Shown: positions 45,895-56,694 of the stretch, piece by piece
How positions within the stretch are numbered: the first letter of the stretch is position 1
How the letters are laid out: every line of letters begins with the position of its first letter
NCBI RefSeq assembly: GCF_001693255.1
Contig: NZ_CP016474.1
Span: forward strand, 1,816,661-1,880,660
Source of the DNA: Picosynechococcus sp. PCC 7003
GTDB lineage: Bacteria; Cyanobacteriota; Cyanobacteriia; Cyanobacteriales; MRBY01
DNA length: 64,000 bases
Direction of reading: 5' to 3'
The notes under the pieces: generated by a model
Database searches by the model: none
What the model was told of the DNA's origin: nothing
What the model saw: the letters and a program-made list of their open reading frames with translations, nothing else
Translations under genes and position numbers: made by a program

Positions 45895-47103
45895 AACCAG
45901 AGTCAGCAAGGATTTTAAGTAAAAAACCATTGTCCATGGCAGCCTTGTAACGCTTCATGGTGAGGCTGGTTTGAGAAGTCTCCTGACGAAGCAGATTCAA
46001 CGTGAACCGCCTCATTAGGCTCATATTACGAGCCGAATGACCTTGGCGAATTCGAGAATTATCTTCTCCAAAGACCACGTCAAGACACCAATGAAGCTGA
46101 TTTTCAATTCCCCAGTGATTGCGAATATGACTGGCAAACTCCTGATTTGTCGCTTCTATAGAACTGATAAAGAAGCGGATTTCGTGAGTAGTCTTATGCC
46201 AAAGTTGACGAGTTCCTTCCACAATGACGATGGTACGGAGTTGCTGCCAAGGCTCCCGTAACTCTTGAGGCAAAACATGAGATGCTGGAATTTGCCAGAT
46301 TGTTCTGGTTTCTAGACGCTGATGTCCCTTCTCCGTCTGATGCCATCCCGTTTCTCGCCATTCTTTGGCAGATTCTCTTTGCTTTTCAAACCCAGGTTTT
46401 TTACTGCTTTAAACAATCTACCCTGGTTGCCCTTGAGAGCCAGAATATAGTCTGCTTTAGCTTGACAAATCTGTTGGGCGATTTTCTTTTGAGTGCCCAT
46501 GGCATCGATGGTCACAATACATCCTTTGAGCTCTAGTTGTGCGAGTAGTTGAGGAATGGCTGTAATTTCATTGGATTTTGTTTCCACAGCCTCTTGTCCT
46601 AACACTAGACGAGATGACGTTGCCCAAGCACTGACCAGTTGTAGGTCTTTAATGCCTTTTTCCCTATCGTAGGAGCCTCGTGAAGCTTTTCCATCTATGG
46701 CAATGACCTGAGCTGAGAGCTTTCCTGCTATTGTCCCTACCCAGTTGCGAAATTCTGCTTCTAATTGTTCTGAGTCTAATCTGGCAAATACCCTGGCAAA
46801 AGTATCATGGGAGGGGATGCCGTTGGGCAACTCGAGAAATTGCCTGAGCCATTCTTCTTTGGAATTTCCATAGGTTTCGATTCCTACCCAACTATCGGCT
46901 CCTGATATAGTGGCAAAAAGAGCGATAACGATGATATCGACTAAGTAGTGTGCCCGTGTACGTTCTACTCTTGGGTCTTCTATTTCTCCAAAGTGCTTGT
47001 CAATACTGGCTTTGAGAACTTCGTTGTTAAATAGGGATGCCATTCTTTTCACATTTTTCCTCTTTCCTCCTTTCTACACCTTTTTTTAGATGCGTAGCCC
47101 CTG
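45872..47103 (-). mobile_element. Complete ISAs1-type insertion sequence (1232 bp)
   Basis: Terminal inverted repeats CAGGGGCTACGCATCTAAAA (left, 45872) and its complement at the right end (to 47103). Flanking 10-bp direct repeats CCAACCATGC lie at 45862-45871 and 47104-47113. Size, terminal repeat and 10-bp duplication fit the ISAs1 family. The element inserted at the stop codon of the ChaN-like gene, between it and sui1, and its intact ends and exact duplication suggest a recent event. Confidence 0.93.
45878..47052 (-). pseudogene. ISAs1-type transposase, split in two frames (possible -1 frameshift)
   Basis: The first frame (47052 to 46312, 246 residues) carries the N-terminal DDE part: DPRVERTRAHYLVDIIVIAL, VIAIDGKASRGSYD and VTIDAMGTQKKIAQQI. 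It ends in a stop after VKNLGLKSKENL. The -1 frame continues as FEKQRESAKEWRETG and KGHQRLETRTIWQIPASHVL into the C-terminal part (IRNHWGIENQLHWCLDVVFG), ending at 45878. The frame change falls at heptamer A AAA AAC (complement 46396-46402), which is in the correct phase for programmed -1 slippage. A one-base loss from a longer A run is the simple alternative, so it may be a pseudogene or a frameshifted functional gene. Confidence 0.85.
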
Positions 47104-47113
47104 CCAACCATGC
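47104..47113. repeat. Target site duplication, right copy
   Basis: CCAACCATGC follows the right end of the ISAs1-type element. The next bases, CCTAA, would restore the ancestral stop of the ChaN-like gene. Confidence 0.93.
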
Positions 47114-47114
47114 C

Positions 47115-47438
47115 CTAACCACCGCTAATTTTCGCCTTGTAACCTTGATCAAGGAGGAATGCGAGAATCGACTGGCGGTGATCCCCTTGAATTTCCAGGG
47201 TATTGTCTTTAAGGGTGCCACCGGAGCCGCATTTATTTTTTAGCTGCTTTAAGAGTTTTTGTAACGTCTCTGGGGAATGTTGTAATCCTGCAATCACAGT
47301 CACAGTCTTGCCCTTACGACCAGAACGGCTCGCTTGGATGCGGGGACTTTGTTGTTGGGGCGGCAGATCGATAATCTCCGGGGTATCGTCTGCGACGGTG
47401 TTACCAAATTCTTGATAGACAACTTTTTTGCGTGCCAT
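47115..47438 (-). CDS. SUI1/eIF1-like translation factor (YciH family)
   Basis: A 107-residue protein. The SUI1 fold is seen as KGKTVTVIAGLQHSPETLQK, KNKCGSGGTLKDNTLEIQGD and a GYKAKISGG C-terminus. Bacterial YciH/SUI1 homologues may influence start-codon selection, but the function is not settled. The N-terminal 40 residues are polar and variable. Its stop (47115-47117) abuts the IS insertion; before that event it overlapped the stop of the convergent ChaN-like gene. Confidence 0.93.
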   Translation of the reverse strand: MARKKVVYQEFGNTVADDTPEIIDLPPQQQSPRIQASRSGRKGKTVTVIAGLQHSPETLQKLLKQLKNKCGSGGTLKDNTLEIQGDHRQSILAFLLDQGYKAKISGG

Positions 47439-47629
47439 CGTTCAAATTCAATCGCTTGGGTGTACTTGTCCATAGCTTACGGGTTTTATGGTTCGTTGCG
47501 TCATTACCCGTTTAAAAATCATACCGACCACAAAAAAAGAGCGACAGGGCCGCCCTTGGTGAACTGGATTCCATCAATATCCTTGTGGTGGGCCAGGTAC
47601 AGCCCGAGAAAACTTGACCAAAACTGCTT

Positions 47630-47740
47630 TCAGGAAAGAGAAAAATGGTGTGGTAAAACCCAACAGAGAATCGGGGTCAAAATTATAAACGCAACCGTAA
47701 AAATCCCAATAATTTCAACAGCGAGAAGTCCTTCATTCAT
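47630..47740 (-). CDS. Candidate 36-residue single-helix membrane protein
   Basis: Not recognised. ATG 47740 is preceded by AGAGG at a 9-bp spacing and encodes a short N-terminus (MNEGLLAVEI), a hydrophobic helix (IGIFTVAFIILTPILCWVL) and a short polar tail ending at 47630. The size resembles the small subunits of thylakoid complexes, but I could not match it to a known one. It lies between sui1 and psb34. Confidence 0.5.
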   Translation of the reverse strand: MNEGLLAVEIIGIFTVAFIILTPILCWVLPHHFSLS

Positions 47741-47817
47741 GGCGATCGCCTCTTAAATGTGACGAATTAATCACATCTTCAGTGTAACCTGACTTTCCTA
47801 GCCGCCGAACCGGACTC

Positions 47818-47991
47818 TTAGCCTGAAATCAGGACCGTAACGCCAATGAGCGCCACCACCAGTACACCTCCTAAAATACCAATAACCAGCAAATTTTTTT
47901 GTTCTTTGGCTGTTTTTGCCTCTGCTTGGTACATTTTGGGCTCTTGGGCAAAATTATTCAGCTTACCGTCTTCATCTTCCATGTAGCGCAT
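47818..47991 (-). CDS. psb34: Photosystem II assembly protein Psb34
   Basis: A 57-residue single-helix thylakoid protein. The N-terminal arm (MRYMEDEDGKLNNFAQEPKM) contains the LNNFA-x-EPK motif that I recall for Psb34, which binds a PSII assembly intermediate near CP47; the helix (LLVIGILGGVLVVALIGVTVL) follows. ATG 47991 is chosen because it is preceded by GAAGGAG at 5-bp spacing. A longer frame starting at 48045 would add 18 residues with a weaker ribosome binding site. Confidence 0.75.
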   Translation of the reverse strand: MRYMEDEDGKLNNFAQEPKMYQAEAKTAKEQKNLLVIGILGGVLVVALIGVTVLISG

Positions 47992-48095
47992 GGTGGCTCC
48001 TTCAAATTTGTCAATCTTTAAATCCCCAGGGGATTCGATCATCATAGGAACCTAACTTTATAGCTATCAATAAAACTCAACAAAAGTTAAGCTGC

Positions 48096-48887
48096 CTAAG
48101 CACCCATGCCAGAGTAATGTTTCAAACCTTTGCGCCAAAAGTAGCGATTAAGACCATAGAAAATCAGGCTCCAAACGCCCATGACAATGAAGCCTTCGGT
48201 GAGGCGCACCGGCAACCCCATTAAAATCGCTGAAGGAAAATACACCACATAGGGAAAAGGGGTCAACAGGGCAATTTCCTTCATTAAAGGGGGAAAGGTT
48301 TCGAGGGGAGCGATATAGCCAGACAGGAAAATATAAAACAAAAACCAAATTTGTTCGATGGCACTGGCCCGTTCCACCCAAAAAGCCGCCATAGCAAAAG
48401 TGTATTGCAACAGAAAACGAAGACCAAAGGCGATCGCCGCTGTGAGAATACAGAGCAACACCTGGGTTAGACTCGGTACCCAAAAAGCTTGGGGATAAAG
48501 GGCGAAAAACAAGAGTACCAGGGCAATACTAAAGGGCAAGCGCGCAAACCGTTCTGACACATGGCTCGCAAAGTGCCGCCAGACGGGGTCAATGGGCTGG
48601 AGCAGGGCAAAGGACAGTTTTCCCTGGGAGACTTCCTTTTCAAATTCCCAGATTACCCAGACGAGGGTCAGTTGGCGAATAAAAAAGACAGCGATAAAGT
48701 AGCGGGCGAATTCAATCGCAGACAGGGGCAACTCTACTTGGTTGGAGGCTTCTGTCCACACCCCCAACAGGATAATCGGCAAGGATGAGTTGAGCACCCA
48801 AAAAAATAGCTCGGCCCGATATTCCACCATGTAGGCATAGTAGGTGGTGAATAAAACCTGTGCTTTTCGGAACGGCGATCGCACCAT
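48096..48887 (-). CDS. ABC-2 type transporter permease
   Basis: A 263-residue membrane protein with about six helices. It resembles the ABC2_membrane_6 family of permeases (FARYFIAVFFIRQLTLVWVI; FYIFLSGYIAPLETFPPLMK), and the N-terminus (FRKAQVLFTTYYAYMVEYRA) fits. Substrate and ATPase partner are unknown, as no ATPase gene is adjacent. It is divergent from a small basic reading frame at 49022. Starts at ATG 48887. Confidence 0.85.
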   Translation of the reverse strand: MVRSPFRKAQVLFTTYYAYMVEYRAELFFWVLNSSLPIILLGVWTEASNQVELPLSAIEFARYFIAVFFIRQLTLVWVIWEFEKEVSQGKLSFALLQPIDPVWRHFASHVSERFARLPFSIALVLLFFALYPQAFWVPSLTQVLLCILTAAIAFGLRFLLQYTFAMAAFWVERASAIEQIWFLFYIFLSGYIAPLETFPPLMKEIALLTPFPYVVYFPSAILMGLPVRLTEGFIVMGVWSLIFYGLNRYFWRKGLKHYSGMGA

Positions 48888-49021
48888 AGTCTCCTAGAAA
48901 AAAGTCGCTTTTATCATAGGCTGAAAGTTTAACCTATGGCCGAGTTTTGTACCCCGCAGAAAAGTCTGAGCCATTTGTGTTATGGTCAAAAAAGAAGTTT
49001 AAGTAATCACCATAAAATCCG

Positions 49022-49213
49022 ATGCGCATCAAAAGTTGGGAAAGTCCCCGGCGTCGGGGTCGTAATGACAAAGGCAAAGGCGGCGCGGCTCGTCAACGGC
49101 AACTGAAAAAACGCAATAAAATGCTCAAAAACAAGCTCAAGGGCAATGACCACGGAGGGGAAATTCATCCCCTCTTTTTTATGGCTTCTACGACCCACTC
49201 AGATAACAATTAA
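49022..49213 (+). CDS. Candidate small basic protein
   Basis: A 63-residue reading frame not recognised. Its first 45 residues are dense in Arg/Lys/Gln ([20 protein letters not shown] then [14 protein letters not shown]) and use typical local codons. An intrinsic terminator lies inside the last fifth of the frame (49155-49180), so either the natural product is shorter or the transcript ends before the stop. The 3' end overlaps the end of the topoisomerase gene antisense. No clear Shine-Dalgarno sequence precedes ATG 49022. Confidence 0.42.
   Translation: MRIKSWESPRRRGRNDKGKGGAARQRQLKKRNKMLKNKLKGNDHGGEIHPLFFMASTTHSDNN
49155..49180 (+). terminator. Intrinsic terminator inside a reading frame
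   Basis: GAGGGG/CCCCTC stem with an 8-bp loop followed by six T residues on the + strand. It has no such T-run on the minus strand, so it serves a + strand transcript starting near 49000. Confidence 0.82.
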
Positions 49214-51704
49214 CGAGGCGATCGCCCCCGGTTAATTTCACCAGTCTTTGTCCCGCGCTATCCTTTTCAGCCAAGTTAAATTTACTTAAGGGCAACAGGT
49301 CGAGATTTTCTTGGGCATCTTTTACTAGTAGGGAGTCCTGCTGATCGGGCACAAAGAGATCCAGCAAGAGGTCTGTTTTCGACTCAAAACGCATTACATG
49401 GTTGCCCATATCGCCCCGTTTACCAAGCCGTAAGCTGCTGGCGGCTAATTTTTTGCCGTAACCTTCTTCGGAAATCAGATAAAGTTCACTGTTTCGCTGG
49501 CAGGGCACACAGGCGACAATTTGTTCGTTAAATCGCAGGCGGAGGGCTTGGTTCCCTTGGGAAGTGCGACCCATGACGGGAATTTCGGAGTCGTTGACGG
49601 GTAAATGTAAAACGCGTCCACTGCTGACGGCGATCGCCACCTGATCTCCCCCTTTGACAAAGCAAGCAAATTTGAGGGTGTCCTTGTCTTTGAGCTTAAT
49701 CAGACTCAAACCACGGCTGGTAAAACTGTCTAATTCCACCGCTGGTAAACGCTTAATTCGTCCCTGGGCCGTAAGTAACAGTAAATCGTATGCTGCTAAA
49801 TTATCGGGCAGCAAAAACTGGGTAATGGGTTGATGATTGTCTCGTAGGGCGTGATCCGGCAATAAATCAACTAATTGGGATTTATCTCGCTGCTCTTGGT
49901 AGGGCAAATCGGCGATCGCCACCGGAAAGGCTTTCCCTTGATCGGTGCAGACAATTAAATTTTCCTGGCTGCCAATCTGCGCCTTAAAAATAGTCGGTTC
50001 CTCATCCAATAACCCCGCATCATCATTGCCCCAGTACACCCCCCCCGACGCGGCGATCGCCACATGGGAAGTCTCCGTCAATTGCGGCAGCAATGTGAGG
50101 GCAGGCTCCTCTTTTTTGCGGGATTTTCGTTTTTTCTTCGGGGTTTCTGGTGCGGCGGCGGGATCAGCATTGGCCGGAGCAGATTTCGCCTCTGGTGCTG
50201 GGGTCTCCGGTAAACGGGTACGACGCGGATCGGCAAATTTTCGTTTTAAACTGCGCAATTCCCGCTTGAGTGCCTTTAACAACTCATGGCGATCGCCCAA
50301 CAGTTTATTCAATTTGGCAATTTCTGTAGTCAGTTCTGCAAATTCCTGTTCCAGTTTTTGGCGTTCCAAACCCGTTAAGCGCCGCATGGGCATTGCTAAA
50401 ATTGCATCGGACTGACTTTCACTAAACCCCAGTTCTCCTTGGAACTGCTGTTTTGCTGTGGTGCCATCCGCCGCGTTGCGCAAAATTTCAATAACTGCGT
50501 CCAAATTATTCAGCGCGAGCAATAACCCCTCCACCGAATGTTGTCGGGTTTCCTTTTGGGCCAACTCATACTCATACTGACGGGTGAGGGTCTCGACGCG
50601 AAATTTAAGGAATTCCTGCAAAATCGCTTTTAATGATAACTGACGGGGCTGATTATCCACTAGAGATAACAAAATCGCCCCAAAATTCGACTGGAGCGCC
50701 GTTTTTTTATAGAGCAGTTTCAAAATCTGTTCCGGTTCTGCATCCCGCTTCAGTTCAATCACCACCCGCATCCCTTGGCGATCGCTCTCATCCCGAATAT
50801 CCGAAATCCCCGAAATTTTGCCATCGTTCACCAGATCCGCCAACTTTTCGATCCAGCCTGCCTTATTCACTTGGTAAGGCAGTTCCGTCACCACTAGCGC
50901 ATTCACATCCCGTTTTCGTTTCTTACCCACCTGCAGCACTTCCAAGTGGACAATGCCCCGCATCGGAATAATTCCTCGTCCCGTCCGGTAAGCGTCACGT
51001 ACCCCAGCGAGATCAACGATCTCACCTCCCGTCGGAAAATCCGGTGCCGGGATCACTTCCCATAATTTTTCATCTTCAATGTCAGGCCGATCAATCAGGG
51101 TAATCAACCCATCCACCACTTCCCCTAAATTGTGCGGCGGCATATTCGTGGCCATGCCCACCGCAATCCCCGATGAACCGTTCAGCAACAGCACTGGCAA
51201 CTGCACTGGTAAGACAACAGGCTCTTGCTGAGACCCATCGAAATTGTCCGTAAAATCAACGATATCTTCGCTAATCTGCGCCAACATCGCCTCAAAACTG
51301 AGGGGTGATAACCGTGTTTCGGTATAACGCATCGCCGCTGGCGGATCATTATCAATGGAGCCAAAATTTCCATGGCCTGCCAACAACGGATAGCGCGTTG
51401 AAAAATCCTGTACCAACCGTACCAAGGCATCATAAACGGACTGATCGCCATGGGGATGGTACTTCCCCAACACATCCCCGACGACCCGCGCACATTTCCG
51501 GTAAGGACGATCCGGACTTAAGCCTAACTCATACATTGCATACAAAATTCGGCGATGCACTGGTTTAAGGCCGTCCCGCACATCTGGCAAGGCGCGTCCA
51601 ACGATCACACTCATCGCATATTCCAGATAGGACTGTTCCATTTCCACATGGAGCGCTGTTGGGATAATGTGACCGGACTGGAGCAGATCAAGTTGTTGTG
51701 CCAT
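49188..51704 (-). CDS. Type II topoisomerase subunit A (GyrA/ParC family)
   Basis: An 838-residue A subunit that cuts and rejoins DNA. Catalytic Tyr127 lies in [11 protein letters not shown], and [17 protein letters not shown] follows. The C-terminal beta-pinwheel begins at about 560. The GyrA-box QRRGGKG needed for negative supercoiling is not seen; the closest match is GRTSQGNQ. That favours a ParC/topoisomerase IV-like or second gyrase A role. An unusual basic/proline-rich linker (about 500-550: [20 protein letters not shown] then [15 protein letters not shown]) joins the two parts. Starts at ATG 51704. Confidence 0.88.
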   Translation of the reverse strand: MAQQLDLLQSGHIIPTALHVEMEQSYLEYAMSVIVGRALPDVRDGLKPVHRRILYAMYELGLSPDRPYRKCARVVGDVLGKYHPHGDQSVYDALVRLVQDFSTRYPLLAGHGNFGSIDNDPPAAMRYTETRLSPLSFEAMLAQISEDIVDFTDNFDGSQQEPVVLPVQLPVLLLNGSSGIAVGMATNMPPHNLGEVVDGLITLIDRPDIEDEKLWEVIPAPDFPTGGEIVDLAGVRDAYRTGRGIIPMRGIVHLEVLQVGKKRKRDVNALVVTELPYQVNKAGWIEKLADLVNDGKISGISDIRDESDRQGMRVVIELKRDAEPEQILKLLYKKTALQSNFGAILLSLVDNQPRQLSLKAILQEFLKFRVETLTRQYEYELAQKETRQHSVEGLLLALNNLDAVIEILRNAADGTTAKQQFQGELGFSESQSDAILAMPMRRLTGLERQKLEQEFAELTTEIAKLNKLLGDRHELLKALKRELRSLKRKFADPRRTRLPETPAPEAKSAPANADPAAAPETPKKKRKSRKKEEPALTLLPQLTETSHVAIAASGGVYWGNDDAGLLDEEPTIFKAQIGSQENLIVCTDQGKAFPVAIADLPYQEQRDKSQLVDLLPDHALRDNHQPITQFLLPDNLAAYDLLLLTAQGRIKRLPAVELDSFTSRGLSLIKLKDKDTLKFACFVKGGDQVAIAVSSGRVLHLPVNDSEIPVMGRTSQGNQALRLRFNEQIVACVPCQRNSELYLISEEGYGKKLAASSLRLGKRGDMGNHVMRFESKTDLLLDLFVPDQQDSLLVKDAQENLDLLPLSKFNLAEKDSAGQRLVKLTGGDRLVNCYLSGS

Positions 51705-52022
51705 GAATTTATGCTAGTTGGACAATAATGGAGAACGCTGTTTTCAAGGAATATACTGTTGATTCTTAAATCTTTACAAGCGTTTGCATCTTTTTCACCA
51801 TAAAGGCATAGGGTTCTCTGTCGCAAAAAACATTGTTATGGATTCGCCTTGCTTTGGGTAAAAATAAATTATGCGATGTCTTTAATTTAAGGGTGTGATA
51901 GTCAAGGCGGCAGAGATGATATATTGTGCTTCTGCTTAGCGACCCGAAAGACTCAGTTATTACGCCACAATGAATGTCAGAGTTGATTGTTTGCAGTTAT
52001 CCCTAATCTCAAGAAAGTAGTT
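51705..52022. other. Intergenic region, topoisomerase / response regulator
   Basis: These 318 bp contain no convincing gene. They must hold promoters for the minus-strand topoisomerase gene and the + strand response regulator. A short AT-rich region (ATGATATATTG near 51916) could be a -10 for the latter. The rest shows no repeat or RNA structure that I can support. Confidence 0.4.
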
Positions 52023-52418
52023 ATGGCCACAATATTGATAGTTGAAGATGATCCGATTAATGTGCGTGTTTTCAGCACGATTTTGAAAAAGCGAGGCCAG
52101 TTTGAGGTGCTCTGCTCTGAGGATGTCGGGGAAATTATGGCCTTAACGTCAGCGGGAAAGGTTGATCTGGTGATGATGGACGTCTCTTTGACGGCGAGCC
52201 TCTATGAAGGGGAGTCAGTTGATGGGATTCGGATTACCCAAATGCTTAAGGCGGATCCCCAGACGAAGAACATTCCAGTTATTTTAGTGACGGCCCACGC
52301 AATGCAAGGCGATCGCGAAACGTTTCTCAGCAAGAGTGGGGCTGAGGATTATATTTCTAAGCCAGTGGTTAATTATGATGATTTTTTGCAGCAGATTCGT
52401 CGCCTGATTGGGGAGTAA
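52023..52418 (+). CDS. Single-domain response regulator (CheY-like)
   Basis: A 131-residue receiver without an output domain. The acidic pair in LIVEDDPIN (8-16), phospho-acceptor Asp in LVMMDVSL (about 54), Thr in VILVTAHAM (about 90) and Lys in YISKPV (about 115) are all present. An insertion after the Asp (TASLYEGESVDG) is typical of cyanobacterial DivK/PilH-like receivers. ATG 52023 is chosen; the upstream extension is untypical. Its kinase is not nearby. Confidence 0.9.
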   Translation: MATILIVEDDPINVRVFSTILKKRGQFEVLCSEDVGEIMALTSAGKVDLVMMDVSLTASLYEGESVDGIRITQMLKADPQTKNIPVILVTAHAMQGDRETFLSKSGAEDYISKPVVNYDDFLQQIRRLIGE

Positions 52419-52472
52419 AACTTGGCGATCGCCTTTTTTGAGATTTAGCAAAAATCCGTTACGTCCAACACT

Positions 52473-53414
52473 CTACAACACCTGTGATCGCAGTAGGGCG
52501 ACGGGCAGATAAACCATTTTCTTCGCCGTCGGCACATAGGCACGGCGGTTAAAAACATCGTAGTCGTTTTTCTCGATGATATCGAGGATCCCTTGGTACA
52601 GCATCAAGGCAGACCACACCGGCCAACGGGCATCGGGGTGGAGGGCTCGAATCCCCCGCTCGGCAATTTGATAATAGTGGCGGGCCCGCTTAATTTGGAA
52701 TTTCATCAGCGATCGCCACCGCTCATCAATCACTCCAGCAAACAAATCCTTTTCAGAATAATTAAATAGCGCTAAATCTTCTAGGGGAAGGTAAATGCGA
52801 CCGCGACCCCGGTCTTCCCCCACATCCCTGAGAATATTTGTTAATTGGTTGGCAATCCCAAGGGCGATCGCCTCCTCTGTTGGCATTTGAGCCTGAATTT
52901 GACTATTCCAGGGAGCCGTATTTGTGCGATTTTCTAAACCCATAACCGCTCCGGACATCAGACCCACCGTTCCAGCGACTCGATAGCAATAAAGCTCTAG
53001 GTCTTCAAACGTTTCATAGCGACTCCGGTACAAATCCATGCGCTGCCCAGCAATCATGTCCCGAAAGGGCTGGATATCGAGGGGGAAACGGTTCAAGCTG
53101 TCCACCAGAGCCACATCTGGATCCGCAACCGGTTGCCCCGCAAATACAGATTCAAGATCCCGTTCCCACTGATCGAGGGTTTCTGGGGTGGTATTGACTG
53201 CCTCTGGCCCATCAACCAGTTCATCGGTGCGGCGACACCAGACATAAATGGCCCAAATCGCCTCGCGCTTTTCCTTGGGCATGAGGAGAGTGCCTAGGTA
53301 AAACGTCTTAGAATACATCGCCGTAACAGTACGACAATATTCGTAGGCCTCTTCACGGGAAATGAAGGATGAGGCAGTGGGTGGAGAAGGTTGAAGTCTA
53401 GACAATTGCAGCAT
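52473..53414 (-). CDS. crtB: Phytoene synthase
   Basis: Condenses two geranylgeranyl diphosphates to phytoene, the first committed step of carotenoid synthesis. The 313-residue protein has the two Asp-rich motifs (RRTDELVDG around 55-63; NILRDVGEDRGRGRIYLP around 195-212) and a central AGTVGLMSGAVMG. It follows crtP on the same strand (136 bp between them), the usual cyanobacterial pair. Starts at ATG 53414. Confidence 0.97.
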   Translation of the reverse strand: MLQLSRLQPSPPTASSFISREEAYEYCRTVTAMYSKTFYLGTLLMPKEKREAIWAIYVWCRRTDELVDGPEAVNTTPETLDQWERDLESVFAGQPVADPDVALVDSLNRFPLDIQPFRDMIAGQRMDLYRSRYETFEDLELYCYRVAGTVGLMSGAVMGLENRTNTAPWNSQIQAQMPTEEAIALGIANQLTNILRDVGEDRGRGRIYLPLEDLALFNYSEKDLFAGVIDERWRSLMKFQIKRARHYYQIAERGIRALHPDARWPVWSALMLYQGILDIIEKNDYDVFNRRAYVPTAKKMVYLPVALLRSQVL

Positions 53415-53550
53415 GCGTTGCGGGCGAAGTGTCTGGGGAGTCGTTTCCGGGCCTCCCCGTGGGCAAAAAAAGCCATAATGATTGTCGCATTGTACGAGTC
53501 AAATGGGAAATTAATCTTAATTTTGTCAAGAAGTCTCCCACAGACTGATT

Positions 53551-54984
<1,434 letters not shown>

Positions 54985-55134
54985 CTAACGAACGACAACT
55001 AAAAATTAGCTGTTGTTCATTATACTTTGCAATTCGTTACATTTGCGTTTTTCTCCAGAAATCCCTTGATTTTCAACAAAATCAACCGTCTGATTTGTCG
55101 CAAGGGCGATCGCCTTTATGCGGCCCTCAGTTAT

Positions 55135-56007
55135 CTACATCGGGAAAAATAGGGTCGGGAACCAACTGCGGTGCAACAAATCGCTGGCATAGCTATGCAC
55201 CGTGAGTTCCAGGAGTTGATTGCGGGGTTTGCTGGCGATGGCGATCGCACTGATATCTTCTTTGACGGCAATATCAAGGGTTTCACTGAGGGGATTGCCA
55301 ATTTTAACGGCGGTTTTGACCGTCAGTCCCAGGGCTTCTAGCTCTTCTTTGACCTTCGCCAGTTTTTCCTCGGCCTCCTTTTGCAGATATTCAATCTGAA
55401 TCCGCTGGATACCAGAATTATCGAGGACAGACAACAAAAAACAATTGGCGATCGCCCCTTGGGGCGCATCTTGCGCAAAAGCCTTAACCTGTTCAACCAG
55501 ATACTTCGCTTCATCACTGCCATTGTAGGGAAGCAGCAGATATCGCCACAGATGGCGGCAACGCAGCGCCAACTCCTCACGGGTGTAGGTCGAGACAATC
55601 TGGGGCCGGAGGATCATGATCGGCTTTTTGAGAGATTTAATCAGGCCCAGGCTCGTGCTACCGAACATTTTTTCTTGGACTAAATTTTTGATGGGGGTGC
55701 CCACCAAGATGACATCACATTGATATTGCTCAATGACTTGGGGAATATTATCAAGGGCATTCCCAGAAACAATTTCTACTTTTACATCTGCACCAGCCGG
55801 CACCTGAGTTAGGGCCTTGGAAAGATGGGCTTGGGCAGCGGCAACCTTTTCTTTGTCAATGCGGGGGATATTACCTTCCGTCCAGAGGGGCACACTATGA
55901 AAAAAAACAATCCGGGATAGTCCTCCCTGTACCAGATTTGCGATGCAGCCAGTGAGTCGATCTAAGCCATCGGAAAAATCTGTACAGACTAAGGCGCTAT
56001 GAAACAT
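55135..56007 (-). CDS. Tandem universal stress protein
   Basis: A 290-residue protein with two UspA-like domains. The first has MFHSALVCTDFSDGLDRL and an ATP-loop-like VGTPIKNLVQEKMFGSTSLG (about 120-140). The second begins at about 165 and ends with AIAIASKPRNQLLELTVHSY. Duplicated UspA proteins are frequent in cyanobacteria and respond to stress; ligand and target are unknown. ATG 56007 gives the conserved N-terminus, although no strong ribosome binding site precedes it. Confidence 0.84.
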   Translation of the reverse strand: MFHSALVCTDFSDGLDRLTGCIANLVQGGLSRIVFFHSVPLWTEGNIPRIDKEKVAAAQAHLSKALTQVPAGADVKVEIVSGNALDNIPQVIEQYQCDVILVGTPIKNLVQEKMFGSTSLGLIKSLKKPIMILRPQIVSTYTREELALRCRHLWRYLLLPYNGSDEAKYLVEQVKAFAQDAPQGAIANCFLLSVLDNSGIQRIQIEYLQKEAEEKLAKVKEELEALGLTVKTAVKIGNPLSETLDIAVKEDISAIAIASKPRNQLLELTVHSYASDLLHRSWFPTLFFPM

Positions 56008-56256
56008 GGCAATATCGCTAAAACTTGTGGGATAAGAATCAAAATTTTCTTTACGGTAGCACTTCTCTCTCAGGATGTTGAACTGCAATTCAATAAATCA
56101 TTTGGAATTTTTTCCCTACCCCCGCATCCCTAGCATGATGCTTTCGTGATCAGGCTCGAGAAGGAGGCCAGTGAAAAATATTCACGTTTACCAGTGGATG
56201 CTTTGGGTCAGAATAAACCTAACTTTTAATGCTGTTTCCAGCGTTTGGACTATCCC

Positions 56257-56436
56257 CTAGAGTCCCCATTGGTGCTTGATTACCTCTTTGTACATATTTT
56301 CCCGTGAGAGCATTTGTTCATAAAGTTTCACGAGATGTTCTAGGGCTTGCTCACGATTCATCTGTTGCACTTGGCTTTCGAAGGAACGGAGGCTGAATTG
56401 TTGCTCTAATGAGAGTTCGTTGTTTGTTGGAAACAT
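56257..56436 (-). CDS. nblA: Phycobilisome degradation protein NblA
   Basis: A 59-residue protein that tags phycobiliproteins for proteolysis during nutrient starvation. The sequence MFPTNNELSLEQQFSLRSFE and the C-terminal Leu/Lys-rich LYEQMLSRENMYKEVIKHQW are the conserved NblA halves. ATG 56436 has AGGAG at 6-bp spacing; a longer frame upstream is not typical. It is usually induced by starvation, but no promoter element is recognised here. It is located close to apcABC, whose products it helps degrade. Confidence 0.93.
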   Translation of the reverse strand: MFPTNNELSLEQQFSLRSFESQVQQMNREQALEHLVKLYEQMLSRENMYKEVIKHQWGL

Positions 56437-56694
56437 AGTTATCTCCTGAACAGTTTTGACTATCAATACTGGGCTGAATTTCTCCTGATGCAGAAATGCC
56501 AGGCCAACTATTACATATTGTAAACAATTATTGACAACTGTGTGATTGTGTTAATTCGTTTTTAGCGATTCTTCTCCCCGTAAGTTGCTCAAAGTGAACA
56601 AAGCAATGAGTAAAAATACTTGTTTGTCTGGATTTCTAGATAAAATTGGAAAATATTAGGGATAGCCCAACCAGCAATAGGGGGAAATGTCTTA

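Noticed and set aside
47334-47756. 140-residue frame on the + strand opposite sui1
   Set aside because: Antisense to sui1 in its first part, no recognisable domain; the minus-strand mini-ORF is better supported.
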